This document shows positions 33,848 to 42,400 of a stretch of 47,706 nt of DNA, piece after piece. This stretch comes from Planctomycetota bacterium (GTDB lineage: Bacteria; Planctomycetota; J058; JAJDCQ01), in the NCBI GenBank assembly GCA_029260755.1, contig JAJDCQ010000079.1, positions 1 to 47,706 on the forward strand, given 5' to 3'. The notes beneath the pieces were generated by a model. The model saw only the letters and a program-made list of their open reading frames with translations, made no database searches and had not been told where the DNA came from. The position numbers were made by a program, and so were the translations under genes. Numbering within the stretch: position 1 is the stretch's first letter; every line of letters begins with the position of its first letter.

Positions 33848-35281
33848 ATGGCAGACGACGCCCCCCCCACCGTCGGCGAGTACTACTTCGTTCCCCTCGG
33901 GCGCGAACGCGGCGGCTACCTCGACCTCGTCGAGCTTCCGCCGACGGCCACCGGCGTCGAGGCGTCGAAGGCCGAGCTCGCGTATCGGACATCGCTCGAG
34001 CGCGACTTCAAGACCAGGCGCAAGGGACTTCGCGAGCGCCACAAGGCCGACGAGCTCACCAAGGAGGAGTTCGACGCCGCCGTCGACGAGCACAAGGCCA
34101 TCTGGGAGGCGAAGAAGACCGAGCTCAACAAGAAGAAGGAGGTCTTCACCGCCCAGGAGGCCGAGAGGCGGCGCCTCGCGAACGAGGGCAAGGCGGACGA
34201 GACGATCGTCTGGGACGAGATGTATCGCGCGTTCGACGACCGCCCGGGCGAGCTGTTCGAGCGGCTGCGCCGCGCGTGCCTTCCGCGGGTGCCCTGGGGT
34301 GGAGTCTGTGCGATCGCGAGCGCGTGGGTTCGGCCCGGCGGTCGGAGGCGCCGCCAGAGCGCAAAGGCGCGGCCTCGGAGCCGGCGCCGGGGCTCCGCCG
34401 AGGCGATCGCGCCCGCGGACGCCGAGCGGCAGCTCCGGTCGATGCTCGGGGAGGGCGCCGGCGCGGAGGGCGCCGACCTCGCGGGCGCCGAGCTCGCGTT
34501 CCGACGTCGGCTCGAGGGCCCGGTCAAGCAGGCGCAGTCTGCCCTGGAGGGCTGCCGGAGCGCCCGACGGGTCAAGCGGCAGAAGCTCGAGCGGCTCGAG
34601 GAGCGCCTCGCCGTGGTCACCCGGCAGCGAGACGACGCCCTCGCGCGGCTCGAGGCGCTCCGGGCTGCGATGATGCACGGCGACGGGACGGACGGCCCCT
34701 GGGAGGAGAGCTACTTCCGCGACGAGGAGTCGGACGAGCCGCGCGGGCTCTGCGCCGAGCGCCCCCTTCGCCAGGGGGAGCCGGTCCCGCTCGTCCGCCT
34801 CCGCGGGCTCGCCCTCGAGGGCGCGCTCGTCGGCCTCCTCGCGGCCGACATCGTCTGGGGCGGACTGACGGGAACGAACCGCGCGCACTGGAGCGCGTTC
34901 ATCGAGCGGACCGCGGTCGAGCTCGATCGGATCGGGCCGAGCCTCCGCACCCGGGCGGTCGGGGCGCCCGAGGATCCGCCGTTCCCCGGCCTGAGCGAGC
35001 CGTTCGCGCTCGCGATCGAGGGTCTGATCGCTCACGAGGTCGAGGATCTCTCGCGACTTCCCGAGCGCGGCATCAGCGATCGGCTGCGCCGCCCGGACAT
35101 CGGGGCTCTCCTCGCCGCCCTCGCCAGGCGTGAGGACGACGACGGGTCCGTCGGGGGCGATCGTTCGACCGCCGCGGCCGGAGACGACGACCCGCTCGAG
35201 GCCGAGGGGAGGCGCGCCGCAGCGCTCGCGCATCTCCTCGAGATCCTCGAGGCTCGTCGAGCATCCGAGGACGACGCTTGA
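33848..35281 (+). CDS. Unknown protein with long coiled-coil segments, third gene of the operon
   Basis: This 477-residue protein starts two bases after the upstream stop. Residues 35-125 are a highly charged, continuous helix (FKTRRKGLRERHKADELTKE and following) likely to form a coiled coil. The central part (about 130-195) is Arg-rich. A second coiled-coil-like helix (VKQAQSALEGCRSARRVKRQ onward) spans about 220-275. A short hydrophobic region (LEGALVGLLAADIVWG) could be buried or membrane-associated. No catalytic motif was recognised. The close spacing to the caspase and GrpE-like genes indicates a structural or scaffolding part of the same complex. Confidence 0.75.
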   Translation: MADDAPPTVGEYYFVPLGRERGGYLDLVELPPTATGVEASKAELAYRTSLERDFKTRRKGLRERHKADELTKEEFDAAVDEHKAIWEAKKTELNKKKEVFTAQEAERRRLANEGKADETIVWDEMYRAFDDRPGELFERLRRACLPRVPWGGVCAIASAWVRPGGRRRRQSAKARPRSRRRGSAEAIAPADAERQLRSMLGEGAGAEGADLAGAELAFRRRLEGPVKQAQSALEGCRSARRVKRQKLERLEERLAVVTRQRDDALARLEALRAAMMHGDGTDGPWEESYFRDEESDEPRGLCAERPLRQGEPVPLVRLRGLALEGALVGLLAADIVWGGLTGTNRAHWSAFIERTAVELDRIGPSLRTRAVGAPEDPPFPGLSEPFALAIEGLIAHEVEDLSRLPERGISDRLRRPDIGALLAALARREDDDGSVGGDRSTAAAGDDDPLEAEGRRAAALAHLLEILEARRASEDDA

Positions 35282-35333
35282 AACGACTCGCCGCTGCGGG
35301 GAGTCCGAGAGAGTGGAAGACGGAGACGTGTCG

Positions 35334-35957
35334 ATGACCGAGCAGAGCACGAGCCAGACCGGCGCGGACGCCGCCCCGGACCCGACCGCCGACGAGGCGA
35401 CGGGTCTCCTCCGGCGATCGATCGAGGGCCAGGCGGCGATCGCCCAGAAGGTGGACGTTCTCCAGGAGCAGAGCGTCTTCATGAGCCAGCAGGTGCTCCA
35501 GTCGCTCCAGCAGGTGAACGCGCTCCTCTCTGGCCTCGCCGGGCGCGAGGCGGCCCTCGCCAAGACGCTCGACGGCTTCAAGACGGGCGGGCCGCAGAAG
35601 GCGATGGCGAGCGTGTTCCACAAGCTCTTCCGTGACCTCCTCAATCACGTCAACCAGCTCGACGTGATCCTGGAGCAGCGCGAGAGCGACGAGGCATCCG
35701 ACGTGGAGCGCGCGTGGCTGGAGACGGTGGGGACGCTCCGGAGCCACTTCGAGGCTGTCCTGGCCGACTGGGGTTGTCGCGCGATGGAGGTGACGGTCGG
35801 GACCTCGGAGTTCGATCCCGAGGTGCACGAGTCGGTCGACGACGACCCCGGCGAGGTGCCCGAGTCCATCCCCGAGAACACTGTCGTGCGGCTCGTGCGG
35901 CGCGGCTGGAAGTTGCAGGACCACATCCTCCAGTATCCGCAGGTGGTGGTCAGCTAG
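35334..35957 (+). CDS. GrpE-like nucleotide exchange factor for the adjacent Hsp70
   Basis: This 207-residue protein begins at ATG 35334 with GGAG eight bases upstream; a GTG at 35313 is a weaker option. A long N-terminal helix (about residues 20-75) with heptad character is followed by FHKLFRDLLNHVNQLDVILEQ, a GrpE four-helix-bundle-like segment. The C-terminal beta wing is well matched to GrpE: WGCRAMEVTVGTSEFDPEVHES, IPENTVVRLVRRGWKLQDHIL and PQVVV. GrpE releases ADP from DnaK by wedging open its nucleotide-binding domain. The gene directly precedes a dnaK-like gene, as in chaperone operons, but no dnaJ is present. Sequence outside the wing is divergent, so a specialised exchange factor is likely. 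Confidence 0.85.
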   Translation: MTEQSTSQTGADAAPDPTADEATGLLRRSIEGQAAIAQKVDVLQEQSVFMSQQVLQSLQQVNALLSGLAGREAALAKTLDGFKTGGPQKAMASVFHKLFRDLLNHVNQLDVILEQRESDEASDVERAWLETVGTLRSHFEAVLADWGCRAMEVTVGTSEFDPEVHESVDDDPGEVPESIPENTVVRLVRRGWKLQDHILQYPQVVVS

Positions 35958-36035
35958 GAGACGCCGCGAGTGAAACGACGGCGAGGAGCTTGCGACGAGT
36001 CGTCGCTTCACGCTCATTCTGCAACAGTCTCCTAG
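35954..36035. repeat. Hairpin element between the grpE-like and dnaK-like genes
   Basis: An 82-base element is bounded by perfect 9-base inverted repeats, CTAGGAGAC (35954-35962) and GTCTCCTAG (36027-36035). Inside it, GTGAAACGACG (35970-35980) pairs with CGTCGCTTCAC (36001-36011) with one mismatch. Its last 22 bases reverse-complement to CTAGGAGACTGTTGCAGAATGA, matching 47570-47591 with one difference. It may be a miniature transposable element or insertion-sequence relic that now forms an mRNA hairpin in the operon. Confidence 0.65.
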
Positions 36036-36058
36036 ACCTACCGAGAAGGAGCCGCGAG

Positions 36059-37999
36059 ATGGCGATCGTCGGAATCGACCTGGGAACGACCTACTCCGCC
36101 GTGGCGCGCGTCGTGGACGGCAAGCCGGAGATCATCGAGCTCGACGGCTCCCCCACGATGCCGAGCGTCGTGAGCGTGCAGAAGAGCGGCAAGATCGCGA
36201 TCGGCCGGGTCGCCAAGCGTAACCAGGCGAAGAACCCGCAGGACACGGTCGTCGAGGTCAAGCGGCTGATGGGCGAGGCCCGTCAGGTCCGCCTCGGCCA
36301 GAAGGAGTTCTCGCCCCAGGAGCTCTCGGCGATGATCCTGAAGAAGCTCGGCGAGCTGGCGGAGGCCGAGCTCGGCGAGGAGGTCGAAGGCGCGGTCATC
36401 ACCTGCCCGGCCTACTTCAAGGATCCCCAGCGGGCGGCCACTCGCGAGGCCGGGGAGATCTCGGGTCTCAACGTCCTCCGGATCGTCAACGAGCCGACCG
36501 CCGCCGCCTATGCGTACGGTCTCGATCAGGGCGACCCGGACAAGGAGAACCTCTTCCTCGTCTACGACCTGGGCGGGGGAACGTTCGACGTCACCGTCAT
36601 CAAGATGGTCGGCGGCAACCTCGAGGTGATCGGCACCGGGGGCGACCCGCAGCTCGGAGGCGGGAACTTCGACGACGCGATCGTCGACTGGATGCTCTCC
36701 TGCCTCGAGGAGACGATTCCCGAGTTCGTGAAGGGCCTCGATGACGGGAAGGCCAGCATCCTCAAGATGAAGCTGAAGTCGTACGCGGAGGAGGCGAAGA
36801 TCAAGCTCTGCGGCCCACCCGAGTGCGAGAGCTTCGAGTTTCAGGTCCCTCAGCTCGCGCGCCACGAGGGCAAGCCGGTCAGCTTCCGCGAGACCCTCAC
36901 GATGGCGAAGTTCGAGGAGCTCATCGGGGAGCTGATGGCGAACTCGCTCAAGTGGGTCGACGAGGCGATGAAGGTCCCCAAGGAGAAGCACAACTACACC
37001 GAGGAGCATCTCACCGACATCCTCCTCGTCGGCGGGAGCACGCGGGTGCCCCTCGTTCGTCGCCTCCTCGCCGAGCGGTTTCCGAACACCCGCGTGCGGG
37101 GGATGGAGTCGGGCGTCTTCCCGGACGAGATCGTCGCGAAGGGTGCGAGCATCATCGCGTCGCAGGTCGATCCCGAGAGTGACGAGGTCGTCGAGACGGT
37201 CCTCGTCGACGTGACCGGACACACCCTCGGAGTCGCGGTCATGGACGAGGAGAAGGGGCGGGAGATCCTCGCGCCGCTGATTCCCAAGGAGACGCCCCTG
37301 CCCACGACGGCCAGCCACCAGTTCTCGACGATGGGGGAGTTCCAGACGCAGGCGCGGGTGCGCGTCTTCCAGGGCGAGGGGATCGAGATCGACCCCGAGA
37401 AGGTGAGCGAGATCGGCGATTTCCTCATTCACCTCGATCCGATCAAGGATCCGACGCCGATCATCATCGGCCTCGATCTCAACGAGGACGGGCTCCTCGT
37501 CGCCCACGCGACCAACGGGCTGACGGGCCAGCAGGTCCGATGCGAGATCAAGTACGAGGACGTCGGTCGGATCTCGCCCGAGGACCTCAAGAAGAAGCGT
37601 GACGCCCTCGACGCGCAGCTCGGGGCGTCGGTCGGGGTGACCGAGAACCCGCTCGAGGACGCGCCAGGTGGGGGTGCTCCGGCTGCGCCCGCGGCGGCGC
37701 CGTCGCAGGCCGCGGCGACCTCGCCCGCGACGATGGCGGCTCCCGCGGGGGCGGCGCCGGCGCCGCCAGCGCCGGCCGCGCCGGCCGCGGCGCAGGGGGG
37801 CGACCCATCGGCGCTCATGAACCCCATCATGCGGAGCCTCTACAAGAAGGCGATCGACAACTTCGCCAAGATCCCCGCCGACAAGCAGAGCTCCACCTGG
37901 GAGCTCGTCTCGAAGATCGAGGCGTCGGCCCGAGCCGGCGACCAGGCCCAGCTGATGAGCTACTTTCAGCCGCTCAGTCAGCTCCTCGACGGGATCTAG
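36059..37999 (+). CDS. DnaK-like Hsp70 chaperone
   Basis: This 646-residue Hsp70-family protein starts at ATG 36059 (AAGGAG nine bases before). The nucleotide-binding domain is canonical: GIDLGTTYSAVA (phosphate 1), VITCPAYFKDPQRAAT, NEPTAAAYAYGL, YDLGGGTFDVTV (phosphate 2) and VGGSTRVPLVRRLL (adenosine site). The hydrophobic interdomain linker is altered (about residue 378, ETVLVDVTGHTLGV instead of the LLLDVTPLSLGIE type). The beta part of the substrate-binding domain remains (DLNEDGLLVAHATN). A low-complexity Pro/Ala stretch of about 45 residues (540-585) joins a short C-terminal helical domain of about 65 residues, unlike the standard lid. It is a specialised Hsp70 working with the GrpE-like factor just upstream. 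It may hold the effector or other operon proteins inactive. Confidence 0.93.
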   Translation: MAIVGIDLGTTYSAVARVVDGKPEIIELDGSPTMPSVVSVQKSGKIAIGRVAKRNQAKNPQDTVVEVKRLMGEARQVRLGQKEFSPQELSAMILKKLGELAEAELGEEVEGAVITCPAYFKDPQRAATREAGEISGLNVLRIVNEPTAAAYAYGLDQGDPDKENLFLVYDLGGGTFDVTVIKMVGGNLEVIGTGGDPQLGGGNFDDAIVDWMLSCLEETIPEFVKGLDDGKASILKMKLKSYAEEAKIKLCGPPECESFEFQVPQLARHEGKPVSFRETLTMAKFEELIGELMANSLKWVDEAMKVPKEKHNYTEEHLTDILLVGGSTRVPLVRRLLAERFPNTRVRGMESGVFPDEIVAKGASIIASQVDPESDEVVETVLVDVTGHTLGVAVMDEEKGREILAPLIPKETPLPTTASHQFSTMGEFQTQARVRVFQGEGIEIDPEKVSEIGDFLIHLDPIKDPTPIIIGLDLNEDGLLVAHATNGLTGQQVRCEIKYEDVGRISPEDLKKKRDALDAQLGASVGVTENPLEDAPGGGAPAAPAAAPSQAAATSPATMAAPAGAAPAPPAPAAPAAAQGGDPSALMNPIMRSLYKKAIDNFAKIPADKQSSTWELVSKIEASARAGDQAQLMSYFQPLSQLLDGI

Positions 38000-38002
38000 G
38001 CG

Positions 38003-39490
38003 ATGGTCGAGGCGAGGAGGGTGCGGCGAGACGTCGAGGGTGACCTCGTCGTGATCGACGACGGGCGAATCCACGCCAAGGCGCTCTCCCAGGAGGTCGC
38101 CTGGCACCTCGACGATCCCGAGGAGCTCGCCGATCTCCTCGAGGATCGAGTGGAGGCGGTGCAGCTCGACACGGACGCGGGCGTCACCTACATCCGCTAC
38201 CCATCGGGGACCGAGCCGCTCGATCTCGAGCGCCTTCGCGCCCTCATCGACGCCGCGGCGCCGATGGCCGCCTGGCGCCTCGCTCGCCTCGGCCGGCAGC
38301 TCGCGGCGTCGCTCGGGGAGCTCCACGGCGCCGGCGTGCCCCAGATGCTTCTCCACCCCGAGCGGGTAGCGATCGTCGACGGCGTCGTCGGGATCCTCCC
38401 GACGCTCGCCTCGGTTCTTCCGCCGCTCCCCGACCTGCCGCCGAACGAGGTCGCCGGCTGGCTTCACTACGTCGCGCCGGAGGTGATTCGTACCCGCGCG
38501 GTCGACCCGGCCATCGGCCCCGCCGCGGACGTGTTCTCGCTCGGCCGTCTCCTCCACGCCCTCGCGGTGGGCGGCTTCGTCCCGGCCCTCTCGACGGATC
38601 CGCTCACCCTCGCCGAGGAGCTCGTCGAGGGGGATCGCCCGCCGTCACTCGGCGATTGGCCCGACGGCTTCGGCGCGCTCGAGGCGCTCGTTCACACCAT
38701 GGTGGAGGCGCTGCCCGAGGACCGTCCGACCCTCGAGGAGGTCGTCAGCGCCCTGGGAGCGATCGCCGAGGTCGAGAGCCCTGCCGCGCGGGTGAGAGCG
38801 CTCGTCGACGCCGGCGATGTCGACGGGGCGCGTCGCGCCCTCGACGAGCTCGAGGAGCTCCCGGAGGGGTCCCGTCCGCCGGGCGGCGCGCTGCACCGCC
38901 TCCGGGCCGAGCTCGCCCTGGTGGAGTCGCCGCCGGACCTCCACGGGGCGGTCGTTCACCTCAAGAAGGCTCTCCAGGTCGCGCCGGACGACCTCGACGC
39001 TCGACGCCTCCTCGGCCTGACCTACGCTCGCGACGAGGGTCGTGTCCAGCACCTCGAGCTCGCGGCGGAGGAGCTCGGGCCCGTGGCGGGGCAGACGGGC
39101 GCCGACGAGGACGTCGAGGCCTGGCTCGACGTGATCTCCCGGATCCCGGATCCCGAGATCCGTCTCCGTCTCGCGCCCCGCGACCTCATCGGGGACCGAC
39201 GGTTCGCGCGGATCCGGCTGCGGGCGCACCTCGACGCCGGCGACCCGCTCTCGGGTTGGGGCGACGCCGTCCTCGCCCTGGAGGTGAACGGCCCCGACGA
39301 CGACCTCCTCGCTCTCGCGCGCGAGATCGCGGGCCAGAGGGACCCGCTCGAGCTCATGACGTGGAAGTACGCCAACAAGGAGCGCCGGGGGATCGATGCA
39401 GCGCTCGCCATCGTCTGGGAGCGCAACGGCAACGTCGTCGAGGCCGAGAAGTGCCTCGAGGCGGCGCGGCAGAGAGGAGCTGGGGACTGA
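38003..39490 (+). CDS. Pseudokinase fused to TPR-like repeats
   Basis: This 495-residue protein starts three bases after the dnaK-like stop. Residues 70-255 show the shape of a protein kinase C-lobe (LGELHGAGVPQMLLHPERVA, WLHYVAPEVI, ADVFSLGRLLHAL, LVHTMVEALPEDRPTLEEVV) but lack the glycine loop, the ATP-binding Lys, the HRD aspartate (LLHPERV replaces HRDLKPxN) and the DFG motif. The APE glutamate, the F-helix Asp and the conserved Arg of EDRPT remain, so the fold should be kept without catalysis. The C-terminal half holds TPR-like helices (AAVVHLKKALQVAPDDLDARRLL in part, IDAALAIVWERNGNVVEAEK). It may be a docking platform for the real kinase encoded downstream. The last base of its TGA stop is the first base of the next ATG. 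Confidence 0.85.
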   Translation: MVEARRVRRDVEGDLVVIDDGRIHAKALSQEVAWHLDDPEELADLLEDRVEAVQLDTDAGVTYIRYPSGTEPLDLERLRALIDAAAPMAAWRLARLGRQLAASLGELHGAGVPQMLLHPERVAIVDGVVGILPTLASVLPPLPDLPPNEVAGWLHYVAPEVIRTRAVDPAIGPAADVFSLGRLLHALAVGGFVPALSTDPLTLAEELVEGDRPPSLGDWPDGFGALEALVHTMVEALPEDRPTLEEVVSALGAIAEVESPAARVRALVDAGDVDGARRALDELEELPEGSRPPGGALHRLRAELALVESPPDLHGAVVHLKKALQVAPDDLDARRLLGLTYARDEGRVQHLELAAEELGPVAGQTGADEDVEAWLDVISRIPDPEIRLRLAPRDLIGDRRFARIRLRAHLDAGDPLSGWGDAVLALEVNGPDDDLLALAREIAGQRDPLELMTWKYANKERRGIDAALAIVWERNGNVVEAEKCLEAARQRGAGD

Positions 39491-42400
39491 TGGGTTTCTT
39501 CTCCGGCCGGCGCCTTCGGAAGCAGGCGACCGTCTTCTGGGAGCTCGCGCGGGCGGGCGAGATCGCGGCGGCGTGCGAGCTCTACGCGAGCGAGCTCGCG
39601 GCCGACGAGGCGGAGCTCTCCCCCGAGCTGCGGGCCACCTATCGTCTCCTCGCGTGGATCGAGCGCCCGGACGAGGAGCACGAGGACGCGCTGCGCCTTC
39701 TCGCCGAGGGCGAGGAGTCCGACGGTCCGGTCGCGGGCGCCCTCGTCGAGGTGCAGCGGCGCCGGCGCGCGGGCGCCCTCGTCGACGCGATCCGTCTCGG
39801 GTCGGGCGAGTCGCCCCCGCTCGCGGAGTCTCCCGACGAGCCGAGCCTGGCGCTCGAGCGGCTCGCCCTCGCGGTCCTCGACGCCCAGCGGGTCGAGCGC
39901 CCTGAGGCGCCGGAGTCGGACCGGCAGGCGGCCGCGCGCCGAGTCCGCCGGAGGCTTCCTCCGGCCGAGAGCCTCGAGGGCGCGGTCGCGGAGGTCCGCC
40001 ATCGCCTCGAGGTCTGGGCGCGGTGGACCCTCGGACAGCACCTCGAGAGCTACCGGATCGCCAAGACTCGGGGGCTCGCCGGCGCCGATCAGGGCGCCTT
40101 CTTCCTGGCGGCGCTCTACGGCTGGGCGCGCGACAAGGTCGAGGCGGGCGAGCCGGACGCGGTCCTCGCCCTGCTCGACAAGAACCTCAAGCTCCTGAGC
40201 CCGTCCCGGGTCACGAACATGACGATCCGGTGGGCCGAGCACGCTCTCGAGCGCGGCGCGCCCGAGCGCGGGACCGCATGGCTCTCGAAGGCGATCCCGT
40301 GGGTGGCGGCTCGCCTCGGGGCCGCGGATCCCGGGCGGCAGGCGCTCCTCGAGCTCGCGTTCGCGCTCTGCCTCCTGGCCGAGGGCAAGCACGTCGAAGG
40401 CGGCGAGGTGCTCGGTCGAATCGGCCGGACGGTCCCCGGTGACGGGGACGTCGCCCTCGTCGCAGCGAGTCTCTCCGGCCTCTCCGCCCTCTGGACCGCG
40501 CAGGCCGGGATCTCGGCCGACGCTGACGACGACGAGGGCGAAGCGCGGATGCAGGTCCGATCGCGCTGGCGGACCTGTCATCCGGTCCTCCACGCGGTCG
40601 CCTCGCGTCTCGAGGCGGCCGAGCGTTCTCCCGTCGCCTGGCGTGGGCACCTGCTTCGAGGTTTGCTCGCGTACGTCGACAGCTCGAGGAGTCCCGATCC
40701 GAACCAGCTCCGTCGCTTCTCGGCGGCGACCGGCCGCGTTCCGCCCGATCGCCGCGGCGTCGCAGGGCTGAAGGCGATCGAGACCGCGCTCATCACGCGG
40801 GTCCGGGCGACCGACGAGGCCGCAGCGCTCATTCGCAACGGCCGCACCAGCGAGCTCCGAGACCTGCACGAGCGGGTCCTCGTCCCCCTCGGCACCGCGA
40901 TCCCGACCCTCGTTCGGGTCGCCGTCGTCGTCACCCTCTGGGACGCCGATCGCCGCGGATTCGATCCGCTCGCGACCCTCCACGCCCTCCAGCCGACGCC
41001 CGAGGAGGCGCCCGGTGTGGCGGCGGCGGTGCGGCTCGTCGAGACGGTGATCGGCCTCGACCGGCTCGCCGCGCAGTGCGCGGCCGAGGCGCCGTCGGCG
41101 AGCGGGCTCCCCGACCCGGCGCGCCTCGACGGAGGCGACCCCGTCGCCGAGGTGGCGGCCCTCGCGACCGCGGCGATCCGTCTGCGACGGGGTGAGGTTC
41201 GCGACGCTGGCGCCGCCCTCGATGCCCGTCGAACCTCGGACGCGACGCTCGCTCCGTCCTGGCTCCTGGCGCGCTTCCGCGTCGCGTGGGATGCAGGCGA
41301 CGCGAAGCTCGCGCGAAGGATCGTCGCCGCCCAGGCGGCGCCCCCGGCCCTCCGGACGCCGGCGGCGCGGGTCGGCGTGAGCGTCCAGGCGATTCTCGAC
41401 GCGCTCTCGAGCGATCGGCCCGAGGATGCGATCGCGACGGCGGGCCTCGGCGAGGCGGTCCCCGCGGACCGGATCGAGCACGGGCTCGTCTCGTTCGTGA
41501 CCTGGCAGCTCGGTCGCGAACGCCCCGAGCTGGCCGGTCGCTTCGTCCGGGCCGTCCGCGGCTCGGTCGAGTCGCGGGCCGACCTGACGCCGATCGACCT
41601 CGCGAGGCTGCGATGGGTGCTCCTCCTCCTGGATGGACTCTGTGCCGCGCGGTCAGGCCAGCACGGCGTGGCCGGCGGGAGCTTCGAGCAGCTCCTCCGT
41701 GCGCCGGCGCCGCCGGCGGGGCTGTGCGCCGCGCCAGCCGTCCACGGACGTCTCCTCGGGTGGGCGCGTCTCTTCCGGATCGGCGCCGAGCTCGCCCTCG
41801 CTGCGGCCGCGTCGGTTGAGGACGTTCGGGTCCGGTTGCCGGCGCTCCGCCGCACCCTCGAGGAGCAGGCAGCTCGGCTGACCGAGTCGCCGACCCTGCG
41901 CGCCTACGGGCACCTGATCGGTGGCCTCGTGTCGTTCCTGGGCGCCGACGTCGTCGTCGAGGCGGACGCGGTGGCTCGCCTCGACGCGGCCCGGCGATCC
42001 CTCGCGACAGGCGCGCGATCGGCTTTTCTCGATGCGGTGATCGGACGGCTCGACTGGCGCCGTCAGCTGCTCGAGTCGTTCTGGCAGGCGCTCACCGAGG
42101 GTGACTTCAAGAAGAGCCTCCAGATCTTCAAGACCGAGCTCGAGCCCGGCTTCGGCGCGAACGTTCCTGCCTCGATCCAGCTGGGGATGGTCCTCGTCGA
42201 CGCGGCGACCGGTTCTTCTTCCGAGGGGACGGAGTTGATCCGGCGTCTCGCCGTCCTGGAGGATGAGGCTCCCGAGCTCGATCGAGAGCTCTTCGAGAAG
42301 GCCCGCGAGTACGTCCTCGGCGGTCAGGCGATCCGCGAGCTCACCGAGCGAGTTCGAGCCCACGACTACGACGGGGTGATCGAGTTCTGCCAGACGACGC

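Noticed and set aside
36038..38557. An 839-codon minus-strand frame opposite the Hsp70 gene
   Set aside because: Antisense shadow of the dnaK-like and pseudokinase genes; it has a repetitive Leu/Arg/Val/Asp composition and no domain.
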